Below are positions 53,192 through 62,034 of a DNA stretch of 64,000 nucleotides, one piece after another (the stretch's first letter is position 1; the number at the start of each line of letters is the position of its first letter). Position numbers and translations under genes: made by a program. The DNA comes from Xiheibacterium sp038325765. Lineage in GTDB: Bacteria; Myxococcota_A; Polyangia; Nannocystales; Nannocystaceae. The notes beneath the pieces are model-generated. The model was not told the origin of the DNA. It saw only the letters and a program-made list of their open reading frames with translations, and ran no database searches. The stretch lies in contig JBBQJI010000021.1 of the NCBI GenBank assembly GCA_038325765.1, positions 1-64,000 of the forward strand. Reading direction: 5' to 3'.

Positions 53192-54643
53192 TCACGGCCG
53201 GAAGCGGACGTGGAAATGATTCGCGTGCCCGCGCCAGTGGCGGATGATCCCGTGCGAGCGCCCGCGACCACGCGGATACTGGAACAGCTCGTCCAAGGTG
53301 TCCTCGTCGACGCCCTTGCTCTGCGCGTGGTCGTACAGGAGCTTCTGGATGCGGTGATCCATGAAGATGTACGTGACCTCGTCGGTATCGATGAACGACT
53401 TGACGAGGATCCACGTGCGGGCGACATCGAGGTTCTTGGCGTTGGCCTGGCGGAATTTGGTCTCGTTGGCGTCCTTGCCCGTGAGCACGTAGCCGACGTC
53501 GACGTCGCGGCCGTGTTGGTGCGACAGGTGCGGGGGGAACTTGCCGCCGCCGCGCTTGCTGATGTCGCCGACGTGGACCCGCGGACCACTGGGGCTCTTG
53601 CGGCGATAGGCCGACGCGGCGTCCTCGATGGCGCGGATGGTCTTGGCGGTGCCCCAGGCGCCGGCCTCCCACTTGACGACGTAGTTCTTGCCCGGCCGTA
53701 GGGGCAGGCCGGCCTTCAGCACGCCGGTGTCGACGTCGCGGCCGCCGAAGCCGGCCACGATGCGACCATCGACCCACACGACCAGGCTCTGGCCGTCGCG
53801 CAGCGCGTTCGCGTCGGCGAGCTTGCCCCGCTGGTAGCGCATCATTTCGCGGGCGCTGAGACCGTATTGCACGCCGATGCTGCCGAGGGTCTCGCCGCTG
53901 GCCACGACGTGGGTCTTGCGGATGCGCTCGCGCGGCGGGATCTCGGGACACACCCAAATCTTCTTGCCGACGCTGAGCATGTCGGGGTTGCTGCGGATGC
54001 TGGGATTCAGCTTCGTCAGATCGGACTTGCGCACGCCGTAGCGCCCGGCGATCTGGCCGAGGTGCTCGCCCGGCACGACCTCGTGGGCGAACAGCGGGGT
54101 CTGCATCCCGCACTCCTTGGCCTTCACGACCTTTGCGGGCCGACCCGACGTGGCGGTGCTGCCCGCGATCGTCGTCGGCTCGACGCACACCGCGAGGCGC
54201 TGACCGACGCGCAGCTTGTCGGGGTCGGCGGCGAGCGCCGCGTTGCGGGCCAGGATGTCGCGCTCGCGCGTGTCGTACTCGATGGCGATCTGCGCGAGCG
54301 TGTCGCCGCTTTGGACCTCGTGCGCGACGATGTGTCCGCCGGCGCCGCAGCGCACCTTGGGGCCGGCCGGCTTGGCGGGCGCAGCCCCGGTGTCGTCGGT
54401 CCCGTCGCAGACGCGCAGCTGCTGACCGAGCGAGAGCTTGCCGGGGTCGGCATGCAGCGCGCGGTTGAGTTCGACGAGCCGCCGCTGGGCTATGCCGTGC
54501 TTCGCCGCGATCCCGCTCGTCGTGTCGCCGGCGACGACGGTGTAGTCGCACGATGCCTTGGGCTCTGCGGCGACGTCGTGCGCGAAACACCACGCCACGA
54601 GCCCTGCCCACCAACCGAGTCGCGCTGCCCGCATGCCCGCCAT
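53192..54643 (-). CDS. LysM-repeat protein with MepA-type murein endopeptidase domain
   Basis: 483 residues from ATG 54643 (ATG 54634 possible). A signal peptide (LGWWAGLVAWCFAHDVAAEP) is followed by four LysM modules that bind peptidoglycan (YTVVAGDTTSGIAAKHGIAQ, HEVQSGDTLAQIAIEYDTRE, HEVVPGEHLGQIAGRYGVRK, HVVASGETLGSIGVQYGLSA). The C terminus is an M74/MepA metallopeptidase: LSHQHGRDVDVGYV and WRGHANHFHVRFRP supply zinc ligands. Predicted to cleave D-Ala-DAP cross-links in the periplasm or in prey murein. Lies between the ABC-permease relic and a small gene of unknown role. Confidence 0.9.
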   Translation of the reverse strand: MAGMRAARLGWWAGLVAWCFAHDVAAEPKASCDYTVVAGDTTSGIAAKHGIAQRRLVELNRALHADPGKLSLGQQLRVCDGTDDTGAAPAKPAGPKVRCGAGGHIVAHEVQSGDTLAQIAIEYDTRERDILARNAALAADPDKLRVGQRLAVCVEPTTIAGSTATSGRPAKVVKAKECGMQTPLFAHEVVPGEHLGQIAGRYGVRKSDLTKLNPSIRSNPDMLSVGKKIWVCPEIPPRERIRKTHVVASGETLGSIGVQYGLSAREMMRYQRGKLADANALRDGQSLVVWVDGRIVAGFGGRDVDTGVLKAGLPLRPGKNYVVKWEAGAWGTAKTIRAIEDAASAYRRKSPSGPRVHVGDISKRGGGKFPPHLSHQHGRDVDVGYVLTGKDANETKFRQANAKNLDVARTWILVKSFIDTDEVTYIFMDHRIQKLLYDHAQSKGVDEDTLDELFQYPRGRGRSHGIIRHWRGHANHFHVRFRP

Positions 54644-54725
54644 GGCTTCGCACACGATCGAGCCGGCGTGCAAGGCGTAGCGATAGTGCAACCTCCGCCT
54701 GCCCTGAGCCCGGGCGCGGGTGCGA

Positions 54726-54956
54726 TCACACGCCGTGCAGCCCGAGCAGCAGCCGCCGCTTGACCGCGAAGCCCGCGTCGACGTGGTTGAACAGCGCGAC
54801 CTGGAGCGCGATCGGCTGGATCAGCTCCGGCACTTCGGCCGCCGACAGCGACGCGACGTCCATGCCGTGACGCTCGCAGACCGTGGCCAGCAGCGCCGCC
54901 GGGAACGCCGTGTACCCCTGCAGCAGCTCGATGACGTGCGCCGCTGCCGGGGACAC
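54726..54956 (-). CDS. Small hypothetical protein, about 76 aa
   Basis: The segment HVIELLQGYTAFPAALLATV, CERHGMDVASLSAAEVPELI, then QPIALQVALFNHVDAGFAVK reads as a compact helical protein with coding-like codons. The start is uncertain: GTG 54956 is used, TTG 54992 is an alternative. A competing longer frame (MLKPAGLRTKSPAEAREHAL) overlaps its 5' part. It follows the Ser/Thr kinase gene on the same strand. Confidence 0.4.
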   Translation of the reverse strand: MSPAAAHVIELLQGYTAFPAALLATVCERHGMDVASLSAAEVPELIQPIALQVALFNHVDAGFAVKRRLLLGLHGV

Positions 54957-55071
54957 CGGCCGCAGCGAGGGAAATGTGCGTGCGAGCGACAAGCGCGTGC
55001 TCTCGAGCCTCCGCGGGGGACTTCGTCCGAAGACCCGCGGGCTTGAGCACGGCGTTGGGCGGCCCTGGCCG

Positions 55072-56253
55072 CTACTCCCACATGATGCGGGACGTGAACG
55101 CGATCGCGGCCAGTTGCGAGCTGAGCGACGCATGCCTGTCGTCGGGACGCACCGCGAGACCGCGCAACACGATCACGCGCAGCCAGCTCGGGATGCGCGT
55201 GCGCGATGGCGGCGGACGCACGTTGCCCGCGAGCACGTTGTGCGCGAGTTCGCGGGCGGTGGCGCCGGCGAACGGACGCTCGCCGTAGAGCCCCTCGTAC
55301 AGCGCGACACTGAAGGCGAACTGGTCGGTGCGGGCATCGGCGCCGGCGCCGGTGAACAGCTCCGGGGCCATGTACGCCGGCGTGCCCACGAACATCCCGG
55401 GGCCGGTCACGCCGGGGGTGCTGGTGATCGATCGCTCGCCACCGAGGGAGCCGTCGACCATCGACACCGACGACGACAGCGACGACGACGTCGTGGTCAC
55501 ATCGAGCCTGCCCCGGACGATCGCCCGCGCCAGACTGTCGGCGGGATTCGAGGTGATCGTCGTGGTGAGATCACGCCGCGAGCGCGACAGCTCGAGCGAA
55601 GCCCCGGGATCGAACACCCCCGACACCGCGGCGTCCCACGCCGGGCCCTCGCCCAGCGTGACGAGCGACTCGTCGTCGACCCCGCCGGCACCACCCGTGG
55701 TCGACAGCAGATCCGCATCGTGCGAGTCCTGCGGCATCGCCGGCACGACGCCGAAGTGCGCGAGGCCGAAGTCGACCACCCGCGGCCGGTGGTCGGCGCC
55801 GACCAGCACGTTGGCGGGCTTGAAGTCGCGGTGCATGATCCCCAGGCCGTGGGCCGCCGCCAGGCCGCGACCGGCGTGGAAGAACATGTCGAGGACCTCG
55901 CGCCAGGTGCGGGCGGTCGCGTCCATCCACGTCGCGAGCGAGGGCCCGTCGACCAGCTCCATCGCGACATAGGCGGTGCCGTCGTGCTCGCCGACGTCGA
56001 AGATCGCGACGACGTTGGGATGCGTCAGGCGGGCGGCGCTCTGGGCCTCGCGACGGAGCTGCTCGCTGGCGACGGCGAGGTGCTCGGGGCGCACGCGATC
56101 GCGACGCAGCAGCTTGACCGCGACCTCGCGCTGGAGGACCGGATCCCAGGCGGCGTAGACGTGGCCCATGCCACCAGTGCCCACCGGCCGGCGGATCTCG
56201 AAGCGGCCGATCCGCTCGGGCTCTGGCGCGGCGGGCGGGTCTTCGGCGCTCAC
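55072..56253 (-). CDS. Ser/Thr protein kinase with a very long activation segment
   Basis: 393 residues. The kinase core is complete: GTGGMGHVY, VAVKLL, MHRDFKPANVL, VDFGLAHFG, GTPAYMAPE and a short C-terminal lobe. The segment between DFG (161) and APE (298) spans about 138 residues, versus about 25-35 normally. It is rich in Ser and Thr (TTTITSNPADSLARAIVRGR, TTTSSSLSSSVS), so it could be a dense autophosphorylation region. No transmembrane helix or sensory tail follows, so it is a soluble kinase. GTG 56253 is used, with TAGGCT 10 nt upstream. Divergent from selB. Confidence 0.85.
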   Translation of the reverse strand: MSAEDPPAAPEPERIGRFEIRRPVGTGGMGHVYAAWDPVLQREVAVKLLRRDRVRPEHLAVASEQLRREAQSAARLTHPNVVAIFDVGEHDGTAYVAMELVDGPSLATWMDATARTWREVLDMFFHAGRGLAAAHGLGIMHRDFKPANVLVGADHRPRVVDFGLAHFGVVPAMPQDSHDADLLSTTGGAGGVDDESLVTLGEGPAWDAAVSGVFDPGASLELSRSRRDLTTTITSNPADSLARAIVRGRLDVTTTSSSLSSSVSMVDGSLGGERSITSTPGVTGPGMFVGTPAYMAPELFTGAGADARTDQFAFSVALYEGLYGERPFAGATARELAHNVLAGNVRPPPSRTRIPSWLRVIVLRGLAVRPDDRHASLSSQLAAIAFTSRIMWE

Positions 56254-56263
56254 GGTCGGCGCA

Positions 56264-56269
56264 AGCCTA
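56264..56269 (-). promoter_or_regulatory. -10-like TAGGCT of the soluble kinase
   Basis: TAGGCT ends 10 nt before GTG 56253. Confidence 0.4.
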
Positions 56270-56310
56270 CCACCGGCGGGCGGGCACAGCGAATTCCCCG
56301 GCGCTGGCCG

Positions 56311-56316
56311 TACACT
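56311..56316 (+). promoter_or_regulatory. Leaderless -10 element TACACT of selB
   Basis: TACACT ends exactly 6 nt before GTG 56323. Confidence 0.55.
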
Positions 56317-56322
56317 CCGGCG

Positions 56323-58335
56323 GTGAGCAAGCCGCCCCATGCGGTGGTCCTCGGCACCGCCGGCCACATCGACCACGGCAAGACCAGCTTGGTGCGCGCG
56401 CTGACCGGGGTCGATACCGATCGGCTGCCCGAGGAGAAGCGCCGCGGGATCACGATCGAGCTCGGCTTCGCGCCGTGGCGCATCGACGCCGACCACGAGG
56501 CGAGCATCGTCGACGTGCCCGGTCACGAGGCATTCGTGCGCACGATGGTCGCCGGCGCCGGCGGCATCGATGCGGTGCTGCTCGTGGTCTCGGCCGAGGA
56601 CGGGGTCATGCCGCAGACCCGCGAGCACATCAACGTCTGTCGCCTGCTCGGCGTGAGCGCGGCGGTGGTGGCCTTGACGAAGGTCGACCGGCTCGGCGAC
56701 GACCCCGAGGCGGTCGATCTGGCGCAGGACGACGTGCGCGATGCGCTGGTGGGCACGCCCTTCGCCGAGGCCGCGATCGTGCCGTGCAGCGCCACCACCG
56801 GCCACGGCCTAGACGCGCTGCGCCGCGCCGTGATCGCGGCGATCGATCGGCTGCCGCGACGCGACGCGACAGGCCCGGTGATCTTGCCCGTGGATCGGGT
56901 GTTCTCGATCCGCGGCCACGGCACGGTCGTCACCGGCACGCTGCTGTCGGGCGCGATCTTTCTGCGCGGCGACGAGGCGCTCGAGCTGGTGGCACAGGGC
57001 GATCGCCCGGGGCGCCCGCTCCGGGCGCGCGCGGCCCAGGTCCGCAGCGAAGCGCGGGATCGTGTGATCGCCGGCAACCGCCTCGCCCTCAACCTCGCGG
57101 GTGTCGACACCGGTGTGCTCGCCCGCGGCGACGTGATCACCCGGGGTCCGATCGTCTCGTCCCAGTCGGTGGTGCACGTGCGCCTGTTCCACCTGCCCGG
57201 CCGCGGCGCTCCGTGGCGCGCCGGCACCACCGTCGAGTTGTGCGCGGGCACTGCCCACTGCACCGCCGTGCTCGATCCGCTGTGGCTGGTGCCCGACCCC
57301 GACGCAGCCGCCGCGTCACCGACCGATGATGCGATCACCGTCGCCGCTGGACGCGAGGCCCTCGTGCGGGTGCGGCTCGCCGCGGCGCTACCGGTGTGGG
57401 CGGGCCAGCGGGTCGTGGTGCGCGCCTTCGTGGAGCCCGTCGGTGATGGGTCGGGTCGCACGGTCGGCGGCGGCATCGTCGTGGATCCCGAGCCCCCGGT
57501 GGGCCGAGCCCAACGTGCGCGGTGGATTGCGCTCGCGCGCGCCCTGGGTGGCAGTGGCGACGCGGACCGCATCGCCGCGCTCGTCGACGACGCAGGCACC
57601 ATGGGCATCGCCGAAGGCGCACTGGCCCGACGCGCCGCCGCGCGTGATCTCACCCGCGAGCTCGCGCGGATCACCGCGCCGCGCGGCGACGTCGTCGACG
57701 TGGGCGGCGGTCACTTCGTGCACGAGCGGTGGCTGCGACCCCTGGTCGATCAGGTGATCGCGATCGTCGATCGATTCCACGCCGCCAATCCCATGCAGGC
57801 GGGGATCGGCCGCGCCACGCTCGAGAGCATGCTGGGCGCTCGCATCGCCCGCGAAGTCGCCGCAGCCGCGGTCGCGCGGGCGGTGGCGCGGGGTGCGGTG
57901 CGCGTCATCGACGAAGCGGGCAGCCTCGCGCGCCCAGGAAAGGGCCTTCAACGCGGCGGCGCGCTACCGGGGCACATGAAGACGATCCTGGCGATGTACG
58001 CGGAGCGCGGCACAACCCCGCCGACGCTCCGTGAGATCGAAGGCGCCACATCTCTGTCTGGACGCCAGGTCCTCGAGATGGTCACGTCGCTGCAGCGCCT
58101 GGGCAAGCTGGTGCGGCTCAGCGACGAGCTCTCCCTCGACGTCGCCGCCCACGAAGGCCTCGTCGCGACGATCCGCGACCACCTGCGCGGCGCAGGGACG
58201 ATCGACGTCCAGGCGCTCAAGCAGCTGACGGGTCTGTCGCGCAAGTTCGCCGTGCCGCTGCTCGAACACCTCGACGCGCTCGGGCTGACCCTGCGGCGCG
58301 GCGATACGCGAGTCCCCGGGCCGCGGATGGATTGA
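56323..58335 (+). CDS. selB: Selenocysteine-specific elongation factor
   Basis: 670 residues. An EF-Tu-like GTPase delivers selenocysteyl-tRNA to UGA codons. G1 is GTAGHIDHGKTSL; the switch region is EEKRRGITIELGFAPW; G3 is DVPGHE; G4 is TKVD. Domains II and III follow. The C-terminal 250 residues contain winged-helix repeats (YAERGTTPPTLREIEGATSL, GLSRKFAVPLLEHLDALGLT) that bind the SECIS hairpin. No selA, selD or tRNA-Sec gene is in the window, and no obvious in-frame TGA was seen. GTG 56323 is fixed by a TACACT -10 box. Confidence 0.95.
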   Translation: MSKPPHAVVLGTAGHIDHGKTSLVRALTGVDTDRLPEEKRRGITIELGFAPWRIDADHEASIVDVPGHEAFVRTMVAGAGGIDAVLLVVSAEDGVMPQTREHINVCRLLGVSAAVVALTKVDRLGDDPEAVDLAQDDVRDALVGTPFAEAAIVPCSATTGHGLDALRRAVIAAIDRLPRRDATGPVILPVDRVFSIRGHGTVVTGTLLSGAIFLRGDEALELVAQGDRPGRPLRARAAQVRSEARDRVIAGNRLALNLAGVDTGVLARGDVITRGPIVSSQSVVHVRLFHLPGRGAPWRAGTTVELCAGTAHCTAVLDPLWLVPDPDAAAASPTDDAITVAAGREALVRVRLAAALPVWAGQRVVVRAFVEPVGDGSGRTVGGGIVVDPEPPVGRAQRARWIALARALGGSGDADRIAALVDDAGTMGIAEGALARRAAARDLTRELARITAPRGDVVDVGGGHFVHERWLRPLVDQVIAIVDRFHAANPMQAGIGRATLESMLGARIAREVAAAAVARAVARGAVRVIDEAGSLARPGKGLQRGGALPGHMKTILAMYAERGTTPPTLREIEGATSLSGRQVLEMVTSLQRLGKLVRLSDELSLDVAAHEGLVATIRDHLRGAGTIDVQALKQLTGLSRKFAVPLLEHLDALGLTLRRGDTRVPGPRMD

Positions 58336-58444
58336 GCCGCAGAGGATGCGTGGCGCAGCGACGCCCCAGGACACAGACGGCGACCTGCAGCCATTTTGCG
58401 CGGTGGTCGGCGGCGCATCGCGAAGCGCAGACTCGGGGGCGTGC

Positions 58445-58450
58445 CATACT
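58445..58450 (+). promoter_or_regulatory. Degenerate leaderless -10 CATACT
   Basis: CATACT ends 6 nt before ATG 58457. Confidence 0.35.
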
Positions 58451-58456
58451 CCGGCC

Positions 58457-58939
58457 ATGAGCCCACGCCTGCTTCCGTTCGCGCTGGCGGCCGCCACGGC
58501 GTGCACCGCCGATGCCGACGCCGATGCCGATGCCGACGCCGACGCCGACGGCACGCCGGCGGGCGGTTGTGCCGACGAGACGCGGGACGACGAGTACGCC
58601 CTCGGCCTCGAGCGCAGCGGCGAGCGCCTAACCGTGCGCTTCGTCGATGCCATGCCGGCACCACCGGCCCGTTTCGACAACACCTGGATCATCGAGGTCG
58701 TCGATCTCGCCTCGGGCATGCCCGTCGACGACGCCGTGCTCGAGGTCGATCCGAGGATGCCCGATCACAACCACGGCACGTCGATCCAATGCGAAGTGAC
58801 CGCGATGGCTGCGCCCGGCCAGTTCCAGCTCGATCCGGTGAACCTGTTCATGCCAGGGCTGTGGGAAGTCGAGCTGGATTTCACGCTCGCCGACGAGACC
58901 ACCGACCGCGTCGTGTTCAAGTTCTGCGTCGACCCGTAG
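58457..58939 (+). CDS. YtkA-like lipoprotein
   Basis: 160 residues. A signal (RLLPFALAAATACTADAD, weak lipobox) is followed by an Asp-Ala repeat (six-bp DNA repeat) and a beta-sandwich domain similar to YtkA/FixH-like proteins: LTVRFVDAMPAPPARFDNTW, IIEVVDLASGMPVDDAVLEV, MPDHNHG and NLFMPGLWEVELDFTLADET. The His pair in PDHNHG suggests copper or other metal binding, as in YtkA-like families; this is inferred. It precedes the redox-sensing regB/regA pair, which often control copper and respiratory genes. Confidence 0.65.
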   Translation: MSPRLLPFALAAATACTADADADADADADADGTPAGGCADETRDDEYALGLERSGERLTVRFVDAMPAPPARFDNTWIIEVVDLASGMPVDDAVLEVDPRMPDHNHGTSIQCEVTAMAAPGQFQLDPVNLFMPGLWEVELDFTLADETTDRVVFKFCVDP

Positions 58940-59057
58940 CGCGCGTCGGATCGCGCGCGGCGGCGCCGGCGTGTGCAGGTGCGGTGGTTTTTCGCAGTGG
59001 TGACCGCGACCGCCCACCGGCCTTGACACCCCCGCACGCCCCGGGCACTTCGGTGCC

Positions 59058-60353
59058 GTGCCCGCAGGGATCGAGTCGAGCGCCAGCTTGCCCTGGCTCG
59101 CCCGTCTGCGCTGGCTCGCAATCGCGAGCCAGCTGCTCGCCCTCGTGCTCTACGACCGCGAGCTGGGAGCCGCGATCCCCTGGGCCGTGATCGCGCCGCT
59201 GGTCGGTGTTGCGGTGGCCTCGAACACCGCCCTCACAGCCTGGATCCGCCGCCACCCGGCGCCGCCGCAGGCCGCCCGGATCACGACGGCGCTGCTGACC
59301 CTCGACACCTTGCTGCTCACCGGGCTGCTCGCGGCATCGGGCGGCCCGACCAACCCGTTCACGATCTTCTACATCGTGCACATCGTGCTCGCGGCGCTGG
59401 TGCTCGAGACCCGCCCCACGGTGTGGATCACGATGCTGTCGGCGCTCGGATTCGCGGCCCTGTTCCTGCTCCCCGAGCAGGACCACTCCGCGCACGCGGG
59501 CCACCACGGCCAAGACCCGATGCTCACGGGACACCTGCGAGGGATGTGGATCGCGTTCGCGGTGGCGGCTGCCGTCATCGCCTACTTCGTCCGCAAGATC
59601 TCGTTGACGATCGCCTCGCAGCGCGAACAGATCACGCTGCTGCGCGAGCGCGACGCCTCGCGGGCGCGCATGGCCTCGCTCGCCGCCCTGTCCGCCGGCG
59701 CCGCCCACGAGCTCGGGACGCCGCTGGGCACCATCGCCGTCGCCGCCCGCGAACTCGAGCTCGCGCTGCAGCGTGGCACCCCGGGCAGCGACGCGGTCGC
59801 CGACGCGCAGCTCATCGCGGCCGAGGTCGAGCGTTGCCGCATCATCATCGGGGGCATGGCCGCCGAGACTCCGCTCGAGGATCTCCGCGTCGGTGCGGTG
59901 CAGCCGCAGCAGCTGTTCGACGCCATCTTGCGCCGTTTCGACGCCGAGGGCGCCGCACGGGTGGTCTGCAGCGCAGCTCCTGGCGACGCCACCATCGTCT
60001 GTCCGCTCGAGGGGGTCGCCCGCACGGCGGCGACGCTGGTGAAGAACGCCCTCGATGCGTCGGGTCCCGATGACGGCGCGATCGAGCTCGAGCTCGTCGC
60101 CGATCCGACGAGCCTCACGCTGACGGTGCGTGATCGCGGTGATGGCCTCCGTGCCGATGCGGTCGAGCGCGCCGGCGAGCCGTTTTTCACGACCAAGCAA
60201 CCGGGCGCAGGCATGGGCCTGGGCCTGTTCATCGCCCGCACCTACGCCGAGAGCCTCGGCGGGCGGCTGGTGCTGCACCCGCGGAGCCCACGCGGCACCC
60301 TTGCCGTCCTCAGCCTGCCGCGGATGTTCGCCACCGAGACCGTAGTCGAATGA
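59058..60353 (+). CDS. regB: RegB/PrrB-family redox-sensing histidine kinase
   Basis: 431 residues. Six transmembrane segments (residues 20-180) contain the GGPTNPF motif (about 95-101), the quinone-binding signature GGxxNPF of RegB. The phosphorylation box GAAHELGTPLGTI has His217. A Cys (C260, in VERCRII) sits at a distance similar to the redox-active Cys of Rhodobacter RegB. The ATPase has NALDAS, DRGDGL and GMGLGLFIA. GTG 59058 is the start. Overlaps regA by 4 bp (ATGA), giving the standard RegB-RegA order. Likely controls respiration or redox genes. Confidence 0.9.
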   Translation: MPAGIESSASLPWLARLRWLAIASQLLALVLYDRELGAAIPWAVIAPLVGVAVASNTALTAWIRRHPAPPQAARITTALLTLDTLLLTGLLAASGGPTNPFTIFYIVHIVLAALVLETRPTVWITMLSALGFAALFLLPEQDHSAHAGHHGQDPMLTGHLRGMWIAFAVAAAVIAYFVRKISLTIASQREQITLLRERDASRARMASLAALSAGAAHELGTPLGTIAVAARELELALQRGTPGSDAVADAQLIAAEVERCRIIIGGMAAETPLEDLRVGAVQPQQLFDAILRRFDAEGAARVVCSAAPGDATIVCPLEGVARTAATLVKNALDASGPDDGAIELELVADPTSLTLTVRDRGDGLRADAVERAGEPFFTTKQPGAGMGLGLFIARTYAESLGGRLVLHPRSPRGTLAVLSLPRMFATETVVE

Positions 60354-60883
60354 ACCCACCGATTCTCCTGGTCGACGACGACGATCGATTCCGCGAGCGA
60401 CTGGCCCGGGCGTTCTCCGATCGCGGCATCGAGGTGTGGCAAGCCAGCGATCGCGACGGCGCGATCGCGATCGCGCGCACTCAGGTGATCGAGCGTGCGG
60501 TCGTCGATCTGCGCATGCCCGGCGCCCATGGCCTGCGGGTGCTCCGCGAGCTGCTCGAGCTCCACCCTGCGGCGGCGATCGTGATCCTCACGGGGTTCTT
60601 CTCCATCGCCACCACGGTCGATGCCATCCGGCTCGGCGCCCGCGACTACTTGGTCAAGCCCTGCGATGCCGATCGCATCCTCGGTGCGTTCGAGCGCGAG
60701 GCCGGCGAGACGGGCGAGACGGCGCTCCAGCTCGAGACGCCGTCGCTCGCTCGGATCGAGTGGGAGCACATCGAGCGGGTGCTGCGAGAATGCGGCGGCA
60801 ACATCTCCAAGGCCGCGCGGGTGCTCGGCATCCACCGCCGCACGCTGCAGTACAAGCTGTCGAAATTCCCGCAGTCCCGCTGA
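60350..60883 (+). CDS. regA: RegA/PrrA/ActR-family response regulator
   Basis: 177 residues. Receiver domain with phosphoacceptor Asp53 (AVVDLRMPG), acidic pocket LLVDDDDR and Lys in YLVKPCD. The C-terminal Fis-type HTH is GGNISKAARVLGIHRRTLQY, the conserved RegA DNA-binding helix. ATGA overlap with regB couples translation. Homologues activate or repress respiratory, photosynthetic or nitrogen genes according to quinone redox state; targets here are unknown. Confidence 0.93.
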   Translation: MNPPILLVDDDDRFRERLARAFSDRGIEVWQASDRDGAIAIARTQVIERAVVDLRMPGAHGLRVLRELLELHPAAAIVILTGFFSIATTVDAIRLGARDYLVKPCDADRILGAFEREAGETGETALQLETPSLARIEWEHIERVLRECGGNISKAARVLGIHRRTLQYKLSKFPQSR

Positions 60884-61114
60884 GCGATCGCGAGTGGAAG
60901 GGGGAGCGGGCGGCTCTCATTAAAGGACTGCGAGCAACCGGGGCGGCGGCGCACGCCTCGGGCTCTGCCGCGCAGGTACGCCGGGTCTGCCGGCTTACGC
61001 TGCCGCCCGCCGTCGTCGCGGACCGGTCGACGATCCAAGCGCACACTTGCGGTCGCCACGCGACTGCGGTGCACTCGGGCGCCCGATGCCGACCTCGGGT
61101 GGAAGAGAGCCCCC

Positions 61115-62029
61115 ATGACCAAGACATTCCTGCTGACACTCGGCCTCGCCGCGGCGCTGCCCGGCGTGATGATCGCGGGCACCGCGATCGCCGGCGACGA
61201 TCCCCCCGTCGCGAAGACCACGGCGGCACCCGCGGACGACCCGGCGCCCGCGGCCCCCAGTGCGCCGGAGGTCACCGACAAGGCCGCCCTCGCCGATGAC
61301 ATCCTGGCCATCATCGCCCTACCGCTGGTGGCCGACGATGCCCGCGAGGCGGGCGTCGATGCTGCCGACATCGTCCTTGCGATCGACGCCGTCGACGCCA
61401 GCGGCGGATCGCCGGCCGACGCCAGCGCGGTGATCGCCGCCGAGGCCGACGCGACCCGCAAGCGCGGCCCGAAGAAGGGCTTTGGCCTGTGGGTGCGCAC
61501 CCACGTCGCCGACGGGAAGCGCGGCGAAGAGCTCGCCGCGCTCATCGCGAAGAAGAAGGCCGAGTACACCGAGCTGAGCGACGCGGACCGGGTCGAGATC
61601 GACGCCCGGATCGACGCGAAGCTCGCGACGATGCACGACACCTGGGTCGAGCACCGCAAGCAGTTGAACGAGCGGCGACGCGAACTCGTCGCCAAAGGCA
61701 AGAAGGCCGTGCGCAAGGGCCAGGCTGACCTCGCGACCCTCGAACAGAAGATCGCGAAGAGCGACGCCCGCAAGAAGCGGCTCGCGGAAGCGATCGCGAC
61801 CGATCCGGCCCGCAAGGCGGCATGGGAGAAGATGCTGAAGAAGGTGGACAAGCGCGTCGAGAAGCTCGAGGAGATCGCCGAGCGCACCGAAGACAGGGTC
61901 GAGGGCGCCGAGGACCGGCTCGATGCCGCCGAGGATCGCAAGGAGAAGCGCGACGAGAAGCGCGACGAGATCCGGACCAAGATCCAAGAGAAGAAGGCCG
62001 AACGCGACGCCGAAGGCAAGGGCGGGTGA
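61115..62029 (+). CDS. Periplasmic coiled-coil protein
   Basis: 304 residues. Signal peptide (FLLTLGLAAALPGVMIAG, cleavage near AIAG) followed by an Ala/Pro linker. The remainder is highly charged helices rich in Lys, Arg and Glu: IAKKKAEYTELSDADRVEID, LNERRRELVAKGKKAVRKGQ, DRKEKRDEKRDEIRTKIQEK. Long coiled coil with no catalytic motif. GGAAGAGAG precedes ATG 61115 at a ribosome-binding distance. The next gene, a lipoprotein, starts 5 bp after its stop, so the two probably act together. Confidence 0.7.
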   Translation: MTKTFLLTLGLAAALPGVMIAGTAIAGDDPPVAKTTAAPADDPAPAAPSAPEVTDKAALADDILAIIALPLVADDAREAGVDAADIVLAIDAVDASGGSPADASAVIAAEADATRKRGPKKGFGLWVRTHVADGKRGEELAALIAKKKAEYTELSDADRVEIDARIDAKLATMHDTWVEHRKQLNERRRELVAKGKKAVRKGQADLATLEQKIAKSDARKKRLAEAIATDPARKAAWEKMLKKVDKRVEKLEEIAERTEDRVEGAEDRLDAAEDRKEKRDEKRDEIRTKIQEKKAERDAEGKGG

Positions 62030-62034
62030 TCACC

